A stretch of DNA of 24,340 nt from a virus. Where the stretch lies: IMG/VR virus record IMGVR_UViG_3300028298_000032, positions 1-24,340 of that record; one strand, written 5' to 3'. The notes below the pieces were generated by a model. It had not been told where the DNA came from and searched no databases. It saw only the letters and a list, made by a program, of their open reading frames with translations. Shown in pieces: positions 1-6,687 of this stretch. Each line of letters begins with the position of its first letter. The stretch's first letter is position 1. A program made the position numbers and the translations under genes.

Positions 1-2
1 AT

Positions 3-353
3 TTTATTGATCAGTTGCTTGATGTATGGAAACAACAATATATGAAGTCCAGAGGTATTGAGTATGTGGTTACAAATAAGGGCAAGGAGAGAGCGGCATT
101 AGGAGATATTTTGAATGAAGCAAAACGTAGAAATCCAAATCAAACAACAGAGGAAACCATACAATACTTTGAAGGATTTTTTAAAGCCTGTTTAAGCATA
201 CAAGAGAATTGGTTGTTTAAAAAGATGTCACCCTCAATTATATTAAGCCAGTTTAATGAAATCAATACAATTCTTTCAAATGGAAAAGCCCAACAGTTTA
301 ACACCGCGCAACAATTTTCTGATATCGATTACACAATATTTAACAAAAAGTGA
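3..353 (+). CDS. C-terminal part of a phage replication-type protein (5' truncated)
   Basis: The reading frame is already open at the window edge (in-frame codons from base 3), so this is the last ~116 codons of a longer gene. The TTG at 15 should not be taken as its start. The visible part is mostly helical, with a W-K-Q-Q-Y segment followed by a lysine-rich stretch and two amphipathic helices ending FKKMSPSIILSQFNEI. This layout resembles the C-terminal region of phage replisome-organiser or primosomal proteins, whose N-terminal DNA-binding domain would lie upstream. The next gene overlaps its 3' end by 74 bp, and the DNA-processing genes downstream fit a replication role. No catalytic motif is visible, so the function is inferred from shape and context only. 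Confidence 0.5.
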   Translation, partial: FIDQLLDVWKQQYMKSRGIEYVVTNKGKERAALGDILNEAKRRNPNQTTEETIQYFEGFFKACLSIQENWLFKKMSPSIILSQFNEINTILSNGKAQQFNTAQQFSDIDYTIFNKK

Positions 354-846
354 CATCGAGTTGTTTCAATTTGTTTCAGATGTTACAATCGCTTCGGCGG
401 TTCGTGATGGCAGGTCATTCAACCAGCTTATAAATAAAGATAATGTGGAGCCGGGAACAATTGTAGCTATTGTTTCATCAATTATTAACCGCCTGATCAA
501 TTCGTCTTACAATCTACCAGTGAAGTTGACGCCGTTTATAACTGCCGTAATGGCGAAGAACCTACTCGATTACCCAGAAATGTCAATCGAAGATTCATGT
601 GTTATCATAAAAAAAGGCGTTTTTGGGGAGTTTGGAAAGACATACAATAAGTTCGACCTTGACACATGGAGCGAGTGGATCGATAAGTATTTGGATCAAC
701 GAATTGATGAAGTTGATCGACAATACCGCCAAAATAAAGAAACCGCCGGAACACCGAACCGGGATTCAAGGGTACTGGAAATGACCAGTAAAATGTTAAG
801 CAAATCAAATAAACCACCAGACGAACGAATGTTTGAAAATAAATAA
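280..846 (+). CDS. Putative phage replication accessory protein
   Basis: A 188-aa soluble protein from ATG 280. A start at 256 is also in frame but overlaps the previous gene more. The middle is helical (SSIINRLINSSYNLPVKL). The segment VFGEFGKTYNKFDLDTWSEWIDKYLDQR resembles a G-x-x-G-x-x-Y-x-(K/R)-x-D ... W-(I/L)-x-x-Y-L pattern I associate with proteins beside replication initiators in Bacteroidota phages and conjugative elements. The C-terminal ~40 residues are charged and look disordered. It sits between the truncated replication protein and a methyltransferase, three bases from the latter. A helicase-loader-like role is possible but not shown, because I see no Walker motif. Confidence 0.5.
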   Translation: MEKPNSLTPRNNFLISITQYLTKSDIELFQFVSDVTIASAVRDGRSFNQLINKDNVEPGTIVAIVSSIINRLINSSYNLPVKLTPFITAVMAKNLLDYPEMSIEDSCVIIKKGVFGEFGKTYNKFDLDTWSEWIDKYLDQRIDEVDRQYRQNKETAGTPNRDSRVLEMTSKMLSKSNKPPDERMFENK

Positions 847-848
847 CA

Positions 849-1505
849 ATGCTTGAGCTGAACAAATTATATAACATTGATTGCATGATCGGTATGCGGG
901 ATTTTCCAGATAAATACTTCGATCTTTGCATTTGTGATCCGCCGTATGGGATAGGGGAGGATGGCGGTAAGTGTAGAACAAGGAAAAGTAAAAGAACAAA
1001 TGGAATCGCAAAAACATGGGATAGTAACCCTCCAACAAAAAAATATTTTGATGAAATAATACGAGTTTCAATAAATCAAATCGTCTTTGGTGGGGCTTAT
1101 TTTACAGACAAACTTCCAGTAAATAGAGCCTGGATATATTGGCAAAAAAATATGGGCGGTGATTTTGCGGATGGCGAACTTGCTTGGACAAGTTTTGATA
1201 GGGTATTAAGACAATATCATGGGCGTTCCGAAACATTCAACAGAATCCACCCAACCCAAAAGCCTATAAAACTCTACAAATGGCTTCTCCAAAACTACGC
1301 AAAGCCGGGAGATAAAATACTTGACACCCATGCCGGGAGTTGTTCATCGGTAATTGCCTGTATTGATGGTGAATTCGACTGGATAGCGTTTGAGCTGGAT
1401 GAGGATTATTACAAGGCAGCACTTCAGCGAATTAACAACCATGTGAAACAAGCCGATCTTTTTAACGAAAACAAAGTAAATAACATACAAACCTCAATAT
1501 TTTAG
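849..1505 (+). CDS. DNA N6-adenine methyltransferase, beta class (MTase 1)
   Basis: A 218-aa S-adenosylmethionine-dependent DNA methyltransferase. Catalytic motif IV is DPPY at residues 30-33, HPTQKP lies at about 134-139, and the SAM-binding motif I is DTHAGS at about 160. The IV-before-I order marks the beta class. DTHxGS in place of DPFxGS is a variant I recall from phage-type adenine methyltransferases. The target-recognition part is short, so the protein is compact. The C-terminus carries two clamp-box-like sequences, QADLF at about 201-205 and QTSIF as the last five residues. It starts three bases after the previous gene. No restriction endonuclease partner is adjacent, so it is probably an orphan methyltransferase protecting phage DNA or marking newly replicated DNA. 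Substrate sequence unknown. Confidence 0.88.
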   Translation: MLELNKLYNIDCMIGMRDFPDKYFDLCICDPPYGIGEDGGKCRTRKSKRTNGIAKTWDSNPPTKKYFDEIIRVSINQIVFGGAYFTDKLPVNRAWIYWQKNMGGDFADGELAWTSFDRVLRQYHGRSETFNRIHPTQKPIKLYKWLLQNYAKPGDKILDTHAGSCSSVIACIDGEFDWIAFELDEDYYKAALQRINNHVKQADLFNENKVNNIQTSIF

Positions 1506-1507
1506 AA

Positions 1508-1738
1508 ATGGAAACAACATCACAGAACCGCACCGTTCTCCGGCATTTGTCAAACGGAAACAGCCTGACCCATCGGCAAGCGTCACAACTTTACGGCGTT
1601 GATCGTTTGTCGGCTCGAATCTTTGACCTGAGAAACGGCAAAGACGGAAACCCCGTGACCGGGATCAAGACCACGATCATCGATAACGGGCGCAAACGCT
1701 TTGCACAGTATTCAATCACTAACACAGAAACGAAATGA
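1508..1738 (+). CDS. Small helix-turn-helix DNA-binding protein
   Basis: A 76-aa protein starting two bases after the stop of the preceding methyltransferase. The pattern VLRHLSNGNSLTHRQASQLY-GVDRLSARIFDLRN is a compact winged-helix or helix-turn-helix fold with a recognition helix around RLSARIFDLR, followed by a short hairpin ending in FAQYSIT. It resembles the small HTH domain family HTH_39 (PF14090) common in phages and mobile elements. The stop overlaps the next start (ATGA), so it is translationally coupled to the SSB-like gene. It could be a transcriptional regulator or a recombination accessory factor. Nothing in the sequence distinguishes these. Confidence 0.65.
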   Translation: METTSQNRTVLRHLSNGNSLTHRQASQLYGVDRLSARIFDLRNGKDGNPVTGIKTTIIDNGRKRFAQYSITNTETK

Positions 1739-1983
1739 GCCAGATAATAACGGTTAAAATCAACGTCGATCTAATCGACAAAGAACGCATCTTTGAAGGT
1801 AAAAAAGGGCGGTATCTTGACTTGGTAATGATCCCAACGCCTGAATCCCAGTACGGAGATTTCCTTGTGAAGCAATCGGGCGACAGGGATGAAAAAATGC
1901 CGATCCTCGGAAACGGGAAATATCTGAAGCCGAAAAACGAAGCGGTGCAGAATGATGAACCAGAATCAGACTTACCCTTTTAG
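1735..1983 (+). CDS. Small SSB-like protein with an acidic DLPF tail
   Basis: An 82-aa protein starting within the stop of the HTH gene (ATGA). The N-terminal ~60 residues are beta-strand rich (ITVKINVDLI, IFEGKKGRYLDLVMIPT) with aromatic and basic residues, compatible with a small OB-like nucleic-acid-binding fold. It ends in NDEPESDLPF, an acidic tip closely resembling the DDDIPF tip through which bacterial single-strand-binding proteins recruit repair and replication enzymes. It is about half the length of a normal SSB and lacks the long glycine/glutamine linker. The neighbours (methyltransferases, VRR-NUC nuclease) fit a role on single-stranded or newly replicated DNA. The tail is seen directly; the OB fold is inferred. 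Confidence 0.5.
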   Translation: MSQIITVKINVDLIDKERIFEGKKGRYLDLVMIPTPESQYGDFLVKQSGDRDEKMPILGNGKYLKPKNEAVQNDEPESDLPF

Positions 1984-1985
1984 CC

Positions 1986-2363
1986 ATGAAGCATCCGGAA
2001 GATGACCTATTAATGGCGGCGGTGTACTGGTTTGAATTACAGTATCCGCTACTGAAACACAAACTACACCATTCGCCAAACGAAGGCCAAAGGTCAATGA
2101 AGCGTAACTCCAACGGCGTATATTATTCACCAGAAGCCAGTAGATTAAAAAAGAAAGGCACAAAAGCGGGTTTTCCTGATCTCGAATTATTGCATCCTGC
2201 AAAAGGTTTTCACGGATTATTTGCAGAAGCGAAAGCTGGTAAGGGAAAGCTAAAACAAGAACAGGCCGACTGGTTGCAACAACTTTCAGAGGATAATTAT
2301 TTTACGTTTGTCTTTCGTTCACTTGATGAGTTCATTAAAATCGTAACGAATTATCTAAGATAA
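1986..2363 (+). CDS. VRR-NUC domain nuclease
   Basis: A 125-aa single-domain protein of the VRR-NUC branch of the PD-(D/E)XK nucleases. Visible motifs are an N-terminal acidic helix (HPEDDLLMAAVYWF), a GTKAGFPDLEL segment with the catalytic aspartate at about residue 65, and the E-x-K pair of the active site in FAEAKAGKG (E81, K83), followed by the helix KLKQEQADWLQQL. Stand-alone VRR-NUC proteins in phages are thought to cut branched or flap DNA during replication and recombination. The start is two bases after the SSB-like gene and the stop overlaps the next methyltransferase start by one base (TAATG), so the three genes are likely co-translated. Confidence 0.85.
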   Translation: MKHPEDDLLMAAVYWFELQYPLLKHKLHHSPNEGQRSMKRNSNGVYYSPEASRLKKKGTKAGFPDLELLHPAKGFHGLFAEAKAGKGKLKQEQADWLQQLSEDNYFTFVFRSLDEFIKIVTNYLR

Positions 2364-3157
2364 TGGAACTTAATAAAATATACTGCGAAAACTGTTTAGA
2401 TACCATGTCGAGGATGCCGGATGGGTTTATTGACTTAACGGTAACATCTCCGCCATACGATAATTTGAGGGATTACAAAGGTTATTCGTTTCCATTTCAA
2501 GACATTGCAAAAGAACTTTTTAGAGTAACAAAACAAGGTGGTGTGGTTGTGTGGGTGGTTGGAGATGCAATGATAAACAGGAGTGAAACGGGAACTTCAT
2601 TTAAACAAGCATTGTATTTTATGGAGTGTGGGTTTAAGCTGCATGATACGATGATTTATGAAAAGAACGGGTGTGCTATGCCTACTAATGTAAGATACTT
2701 AGCATCATTTGAATATATGTTTGTTTTTAGCAAAGAAACTCCAATATCATTTAATCCAATTATTGACAGAAAAAACAGATTTACTGAAAGATGGGGAAAG
2801 GGAAGGGTTGTTCGTAAACAAGACGGCACGCTATCGCCTAGAGGTAATTATAAAGCAAACGAATACGGAATGAGGTTTAATGTTTGGAGATATAATAATG
2901 GGTTTGGTTATGGGTCGAAAGATGAAATCACATTTCAACACCCAGCCACATTTCCAGAACAACTTGCAGCAGACCACATCTATTCATGGAGCAACGAAGG
3001 TGATTTAATTTACGATCCTTTCATGGGAAGTGGAACAACTGCTAAAATGGCACATATTTTAAAACGCAACTGGATCGGTAGTGAGATAAGTAAGGAATAT
3101 GTTGATCTGGCAAACAAGAGAATTGATCCTTATTTGAAACAAACCACACTCTTTTAA
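2363..3157 (+). CDS. DNA methyltransferase, beta class, TSPPY type (MTase 2)
   Basis: A 264-aa DNA methyltransferase. Motif IV is TSPPY at residues 28-32 and motif I is DPFMGSGTT at about 218-226, again the beta order. A long central insert (about residues 95-185, including NVWRYNNGFGYG) would be the target-recognition region. TSPPY occurs in both N4-cytosine and N6-adenine enzymes, so the methylated base cannot be assigned. The final residues KQTTLF resemble a sliding-clamp-binding motif at the extreme C-terminus, as in MTase 1. The start codon overlaps the stop of the VRR-NUC gene by one base. No restriction enzyme is adjacent. It is not a close copy of MTase 1; only the N-terminal MELNKIY/MLELNKLY and the core motifs correspond. 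Confidence 0.87.
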   Translation: MELNKIYCENCLDTMSRMPDGFIDLTVTSPPYDNLRDYKGYSFPFQDIAKELFRVTKQGGVVVWVVGDAMINRSETGTSFKQALYFMECGFKLHDTMIYEKNGCAMPTNVRYLASFEYMFVFSKETPISFNPIIDRKNRFTERWGKGRVVRKQDGTLSPRGNYKANEYGMRFNVWRYNNGFGYGSKDEITFQHPATFPEQLAADHIYSWSNEGDLIYDPFMGSGTTAKMAHILKRNWIGSEISKEYVDLANKRIDPYLKQTTLF

Positions 3158-3167
3158 ATAAAACAAG

Positions 3168-3371
3168 ATGACCGACCTCGAAACCTTCTGCAAGCTGGAA
3201 ATAGCAGCAGCCCGGAGAATCGAACGGGCAACGAAAAAAGAACCTTCGTTTAATATGGAAGCTTCGCATAAGCGTGCCTATGCCTACGGAGTGATCGGAG
3301 CCATGTCAAAAGTATTAATTCAAATCAAACAAATCCAAAAAGATGAAAGATCACGAACTCCGCGCCTATAA
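3168..3371 (+). CDS. Small hypothetical protein
   Basis: A 67-aa basic protein, largely one or two helices (LEIAAARRIERATKK; KRAYAYGVIGAMSKVLIQIKQIQKDE). It begins 10 bases after the second methyltransferase and overlaps the next gene by 29 bases in another frame. No known family recognised. Position and the absence of gaps support it being a real gene of the replication operon. Confidence 0.5.
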   Translation: MTDLETFCKLEIAAARRIERATKKEPSFNMEASHKRAYAYGVIGAMSKVLIQIKQIQKDERSRTPRL

Positions 3372-3609
3372 AGACGCCGTTGAAATAAAAAGAAAAAACA
3401 AACGGGTTGCCGTTATTAAAAGTGGAACGCAAAAAGGTACTTATGTTATATGTATCAAAGATTTAAAAGACGATAACCCGTGTGTTGTAAATCATTTTCG
3501 AGGATTGAGAGAGATAAATATTTTCATCTCAGAAGAATCTATCGAAGACATTATAAGGGCTTATATGGGATTGAAACACGTCACTCAAATAAGAACAGAA
3601 ACCAAATAG
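3343..3609 (+). CDS. Hypothetical protein
   Basis: An 88-aa protein with a high-lysine N-terminus (VEIKRKNKRVAVIKSGTQKG) followed by alternating strands (TYVICIKDL, CVVNHF, INIFIS) and a final helix (SIEDIIRAYMGL). The pattern suggests a small alpha-beta domain. The overlap with the gene before it and the two-base gap to the next start (3612) are typical of a compact phage operon. I do not recognise a family. Confidence 0.5.
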   Translation: MKDHELRAYKDAVEIKRKNKRVAVIKSGTQKGTYVICIKDLKDDNPCVVNHFRGLREINIFISEESIEDIIRAYMGLKHVTQIRTETK

Positions 3610-3611
3610 CC

Positions 3612-3866
3612 ATGCCAAAAAAGAAACCACAACTATCAAAACAGGCGATCGGTGGGATCTCATTCTCACCATACTGTGAATTTACGATGAAGCTTCGGGG
3701 CTTCGACATTATAGAACGAGCGACAGATCGAAAGCTGATGAAGGTTGCTGTCTGGGACCGACACAAAAACAGCGCACGAATGACTGACAGGATTAAAAAG
3801 CGTTTGGCTCCTGGGTATCTGTTTGTCCCTCACGACAGGATGAAACGTAAAACAGTGAAGACATGA
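3612..3866 (+). CDS. Small basic hypothetical protein
   Basis: An 84-aa, strongly basic protein. I choose ATG 3612, directly after the stop of the preceding gene at 3609, rather than an upstream in-frame start at 3480 that would bury most of that gene. It opens MPKKKPQLSKQ and ends KRKTVKT, with a hydrophobic/aromatic middle (SFSPYCEFTMKLRGFDIIE, GYLFVPHD). The charge suggests nucleic-acid contact but no motif is recognisable. Its stop overlaps the next start (ATGA), tying it to the DnaA-domain gene. Confidence 0.45.
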   Translation: MPKKKPQLSKQAIGGISFSPYCEFTMKLRGFDIIERATDRKLMKVAVWDRHKNSARMTDRIKKRLAPGYLFVPHDRMKRKTVKT

Positions 3867-4297
3867 AAGAGATCAACGAAGTCATGAGCACCAATAACGA
3901 ATACTCAGACCGACGGTTATACCTTCAGATCAAATCATTCATCCAACGGGTGTATCATTATCGAAATAAGCGGTCTTTTAACTCCTTATTGTTAAGTGAT
4001 GAAGCTATTGAGGCGGCCATTGAATTGGAATACAAAATACCGATCAATAAACTCAGGACAAAATGCAGGTTAAGGAAACTGGTCGAGCCCAGGCAGGTCT
4101 GGGCAACAATGTTATACATGAATGGCGGGATGACACTGAACGAGATCGGAATAATGATTGGCAACTTTGATCATGCAACGGTGTTATATTGCATCCGGCA
4201 GGTTAAGGCGATGTACCAGACCGACAGGGCGTATCAAAAACGACTGAATAGGATACTGAATGAGTTGGATTTTTCACCTGATCAAATGAATTTTTAA
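3863..4297 (+). CDS. DnaA domain IV-like DNA-binding protein
   Basis: A 144-aa protein whose residues ~65-135 match the C-terminal, DnaA-box-binding domain IV of the bacterial initiator DnaA: a basic helix (KCRLRKLVEPRQV), the MTLNEIGIMIGNFDHATV segment that matches the DnaA signature helix-turn-helix (DHATV at 103-107), and the trailing helix. There is no AAA+ ATPase domain (no Walker A or B). The first 60 residues are a different helical region. Such a protein could bind DnaA boxes without ATPase activity, either to recruit the host initiator to phage DNA or to compete with it on the host chromosome. It is the last gene of the replication block, and its stop lies inside a tandem 10-bp repeat preceding a promoter. 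Confidence 0.8.
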   Translation: MKEINEVMSTNNEYSDRRLYLQIKSFIQRVYHYRNKRSFNSLLLSDEAIEAAIELEYKIPINKLRTKCRLRKLVEPRQVWATMLYMNGGMTLNEIGIMIGNFDHATVLYCIRQVKAMYQTDRAYQKRLNRILNELDFSPDQMNF

Positions 4298-4310
4298 CAT
4301 TTTTTAACAT
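4291..4310 (+). repeat. Tandem 10-bp direct repeat (TTTTTAACAT x2)
   Basis: Two perfect copies of TTTTTAACAT lie head to tail at 4291-4300 and 4301-4310. The first copy contains the stop codon of the DnaA-domain gene, and the second runs into the -33 region of the promoter at 4310-4338. It could be a regulator-binding site for that promoter or a simple A/T-rich duplication. Confidence 0.6.
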
Positions 4311-4338
4311 TGTTTATTCAATATATTTATTATATTTG
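4310..4338 (+). promoter_or_regulatory. Bacteroidota-type promoter for the accessory gene cluster
   Basis: TTG at 4310-4312 and TATATTTG at 4331-4338 fit the TTG ... TAnnTTTG consensus of Bacteroidota primary sigma factors with an 18-base gap. The start point would fall near 4345, about 13 bases before the ATG at 4358. It marks the switch from the replication block to the small accessory genes. Its spacing and -33 context differ from the three late-type promoters downstream. Confidence 0.55.
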
Positions 4339-4357
4339 ATAATTAAAAGGAACCGAA

Positions 4358-4849
4358 ATGAGCGCAAAAGAATTTTTTACACAAAGGAATGGAGGGAAAG
4401 ACCCAGATACATCAACAAATCACGGGGAGTTAATAACTCCAATCCATGCAGTAGAATTAATGGAAGAATACGCACAATCCAAACTCCAGCCCCTCACCCC
4501 GAAAGCTATCAGGGAGGAAGCGTTTAAAAGACACGCATTTGACTTTCTAAAAGGAATTGGAACAAATGACCATGACACATTCATCGAAGGAGCAATCTTT
4601 GCCAGCACTCCGAGATTTAAAGAGATTGAGTGGAAGGAAGAAGATGCCTTTTATAAAGGTGAGTGTATTGGCGGATATGACGAGGTTCTAACTATTGAGG
4701 ATAAAGTAATGTACTACCTAAATATCCCGTCATTGACTATTGGCATTAAATCATATAAAGGAAAAGTATCTTTATATGAAACAATCGAACAAGCTAAGTC
4801 AGCAGTTGAAGCCAGTTGGAATGAGTTTTTAACGAAGATAACAAACTGA
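4358..4849 (+). CDS. Hypothetical accessory protein
   Basis: A 163-aa acidic protein, the first gene after the promoter at 4310-4338. The N-terminus (MSAKEFFTQRNGG) leads into a helix AVELMEEYAQSKLQPLT typical of many Bacteroidota phage accessory proteins. The C-terminal part (VSLYETIEQAKSAVEASWNEFL) resembles the tail of a widespread phage family in which a strand is followed by an A-K-x-A-x-(E/A) helix. No catalytic residues are apparent. AAGGAA about 8 bases before the start may act as a ribosome site. Function unknown. Confidence 0.6.
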   Translation: MSAKEFFTQRNGGKDPDTSTNHGELITPIHAVELMEEYAQSKLQPLTPKAIREEAFKRHAFDFLKGIGTNDHDTFIEGAIFASTPRFKEIEWKEEDAFYKGECIGGYDEVLTIEDKVMYYLNIPSLTIGIKSYKGKVSLYETIEQAKSAVEASWNEFLTKITN

Positions 4850-4859
4850 AAGGAGAGAT

Positions 4860-5168
4860 ATGAAAACAAAACTATACTTCGGATTGGATGATGATGAATT
4901 TTGTTATCCAAAACAGCATTTTCTTGAAGAAATGGATATAGATGATTTGACAGGATTGGAAGTTTATGAGGCAGAGCGTGAAGGAATGTCTGATTTCTTC
5001 TGGTGCAAAGAGCATTCTTTTTGTGCTGAAAGAGGTATGGCTGATTGTGGCAGGGAATGCAACGAATACGAACCACGTAACGGAAAGTCAGGATGCTGTA
5101 AACACCATACTAATCAAGTTTATGGATATGGTAAAAAAGTAATAATTAAGAAAGGAGATACCAAATGA
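4860..5168 (+). CDS. Cys-rich small protein, probable zinc binder
   Basis: A 102-aa protein with a strong ribosome site (AAAGGAG, 4849-4855) close to the start. The first half is acidic (FGLDDDEFCYP, DDLTGLEVYEAE). The second half holds about ten Cys/His residues in the order C-x2-H-x3-C ... C-x3-C ... RNGKSGCCKHH. The PRNGKSGCC segment is a pattern I associate with small phage proteins, and metal binding is likely. Its stop overlaps the next start (ATGA). Function unknown. Confidence 0.6.
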   Translation: MKTKLYFGLDDDEFCYPKQHFLEEMDIDDLTGLEVYEAEREGMSDFFWCKEHSFCAERGMADCGRECNEYEPRNGKSGCCKHHTNQVYGYGKKVIIKKGDTK

Positions 5169-5350
5169 ACGAATACGATGTAAAAAGGCTTGCATTAGTG
5201 TTAGCCGTACAAGCAGAGATCGAAGGAATGAAAGCTGAAAATCAAACCGCAAATGCAAATGGACGACCATCTGTATATCACATAGGCTCATTCGATCAAA
5301 AAGCTGAAGAACTGCGTATTTTAGCTTATAAACACAATGATGAACTTTAA
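5165..5350 (+). CDS. Small hypothetical protein
   Basis: A 61-aa helical protein (VKRLALVLAVQAEIEGMKAENQTAN ... FDQKAEELRILAYKHN). It starts at an ATGA overlap with the upstream gene, with AAAGGAGA eight bases before the start. The arrangement of two helices around a short Gly/Pro-containing loop suggests a helical hairpin. No family assigned. Confidence 0.55.
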   Translation: MNEYDVKRLALVLAVQAEIEGMKAENQTANANGRPSVYHIGSFDQKAEELRILAYKHNDEL

Positions 5351-5364
5351 AAAAGGAGACCACA

Positions 5365-5637
5365 ATGAAACTTGAAAAGATGTCAAATGAGGAGTTGCTA
5401 TATCATTTTAGAATGAAATATGATATGCATACAAACGGTGAATTAAGTGGTGATACCAAAGCCATAAAAGCCGAACTCCTGAATAAGATGAACAACCCGC
5501 TTGAGTACAAGAATTGTGGGAATTGTGGATGGGCGAATGAGGGTAGAGGTGTATGTGGAAATCCAATATCAGACACTTTTGACGAATTTATTTACGATTC
5601 AACCCTCTGCAAAGAATGGAAAAAGAAAGAGAAATGA
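5365..5637 (+). CDS. Small protein with SNEELL N-terminal module and Cys cluster
   Basis: A 90-aa protein preceded by AAAAAAGGAG. Residues 1-45 (MKLEKMSNEELLYHFRMKY ... IKAELLNKMNNP) form a helical module that recurs in the protein at 6905-7144. Residues ~49-82 carry C-x2-C ... C ... C (NCGNCGWANEGRGVCGNP ... C), a likely small zinc site. The stop overlaps the next start (ATGA at 5634). Function unknown. Confidence 0.55.
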   Translation: MKLEKMSNEELLYHFRMKYDMHTNGELSGDTKAIKAELLNKMNNPLEYKNCGNCGWANEGRGVCGNPISDTFDEFIYDSTLCKEWKKKEK

Positions 5638-5966
5638 GTAAATTAATACAATATCAAATACCTGCTATATTAGAAAGCATCTATGAGTCAGAAATTCCAT
5701 GTAGACTTGAATGGAGATTTGATGGTGGATTTATATGGAGTATTCAGAATAATGACTATCCTCGATTATGGAAAGATGAACAATCTGAACAAACTGTAAT
5801 GTGCGAAACAACCGAGAATATGTTATTACGAAACAATCCATTATTAGAAAAAGATTGGATTGCGAGAGGAGGATCGTATTCTTTTATGGAGACTGTGGAG
5901 CAATTAGCAGATGAGGTATGTAAATTATTTCCTCAATCTAAATTTGCAAAATGGTATAAACTATAA
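5634..5966 (+). CDS. Hypothetical protein
   Basis: A 110-aa protein. ATG 5634 is preferred because it overlaps the upstream stop as ATGA; a start at 5616 would add six residues. The sequence alternates strands and aromatic residues (CRLEWRFDGGFIWSIQN, WIARGGSYSFMETVEQLADEVCKLFP), implying a small alpha-beta fold with a C-terminal helix. No motif recognised. Confidence 0.55.
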   Translation: MSKLIQYQIPAILESIYESEIPCRLEWRFDGGFIWSIQNNDYPRLWKDEQSEQTVMCETTENMLLRNNPLLEKDWIARGGSYSFMETVEQLADEVCKLFPQSKFAKWYKL

Positions 5967-5977
5967 AACCAAAGACA

Positions 5978-6271
5978 ATGGAAACACTGATTGAGAAGTT
6001 AAAAGATAAAACGGCATTCTGTGATCATCATGGAATAAAGGATGATAAAGAAACAGTTGTTATCCTTACTCCCAACGATATAAAATCTCTCCTGTCAATG
6101 GCAGATGAGAATAAGCGACTTCGGGAGGCACTTGAAGATGCCGTAATGGTAGAAGAATCAACCCGAAAAATGATGGAAGATGTCGGATTGCAAACCGGAT
6201 TGGGAGATACAAATATTCCAAGACTTCCATGGGTAATTAAAGCTATTGAAGCACTAAAACCAGCGAAATGA
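5978..6271 (+). CDS. Hypothetical protein with coiled-coil segment
   Basis: A 97-aa protein. Residues ~33-65 (LTPNDIKSLLSMADENKRLREALEDAVMVEESTRKMME) form a likely coiled coil, followed by a hydrophobic C-terminus (LPWVIKAIEALKP). It begins 11 bases after the previous stop and ends in an ATGA overlap with the YopX-like gene. Probably a small oligomeric phage accessory protein. Confidence 0.5.
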   Translation: METLIEKLKDKTAFCDHHGIKDDKETVVILTPNDIKSLLSMADENKRLREALEDAVMVEESTRKMMEDVGLQTGLGDTNIPRLPWVIKAIEALKPAK

Positions 6272-6687
6272 AAACAAACAAATTTAGAGCATGGGATGGA
6301 GAACGGATGATCTACATCGCAGATAAAAGAAATGACACCAGCATCATCTTCAACGAATGGGGATGGGAAGTAGTGGATCATTTAAAAGGAAGTATGGAAA
6401 GTCTTATACGATCATGGGAGAATAGGGGCGCTGAACTTATGCAATTCGCTGGATTACTTGACAAAAACGGCAAAGAGATTTATGAGGGGGATATTCTGAC
6501 ATATCCAAACCCAGAATGTGTTGGAGTGGTAATGTTTGGCGAATATAAGTTTGGCCGATATGATACTTACCAAAAAGGATGCGGATTTTATCTCGAATCA
6601 GATAATAAAAGTGCTCAGGGAAGTATTGGAAATACTATTGAAATAATTGGTAACATTCACGAAATAGAAGAAAAGGAGAAGCCATGA
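6268..6687 (+). CDS. YopX-family protein
   Basis: A 139-aa protein matching the YopX family (named after a B. subtilis SPbeta prophage gene). It opens KFRAWDGERMIY, carries the diagnostic MQFAGLLDKNGKEIYEGDILTY in the middle, continues with a strand run (GVVMFGEYKFG, GFYLES) and closes with the typical IEIIGNIHEIEE. Length and order fit the full domain. YopX proteins are widespread in phages of Gram-positive bacteria and Bacteroidota, and their molecular role is unknown. The gene is coupled at both ends by ATGA overlaps. Confidence 0.85.
   Translation: MKTNKFRAWDGERMIYIADKRNDTSIIFNEWGWEVVDHLKGSMESLIRSWENRGAELMQFAGLLDKNGKEIYEGDILTYPNPECVGVVMFGEYKFGRYDTYQKGCGFYLESDNKSAQGSIGNTIEIIGNIHEIEEKEKP

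Noticed and set aside
256-279. Longer start for the second gene (ATG 256)
   Set aside because: It adds eight residues inside the previous gene with no ribosome site; ATG 280 is as good and overlaps less, although neither is proven.
6451-6490. TTGACAAA inside the YopX-like gene, as in the late promoters
   Set aside because: No TAnnTTTG follows at the 15-base spacing and it lies in a conserved coding motif.
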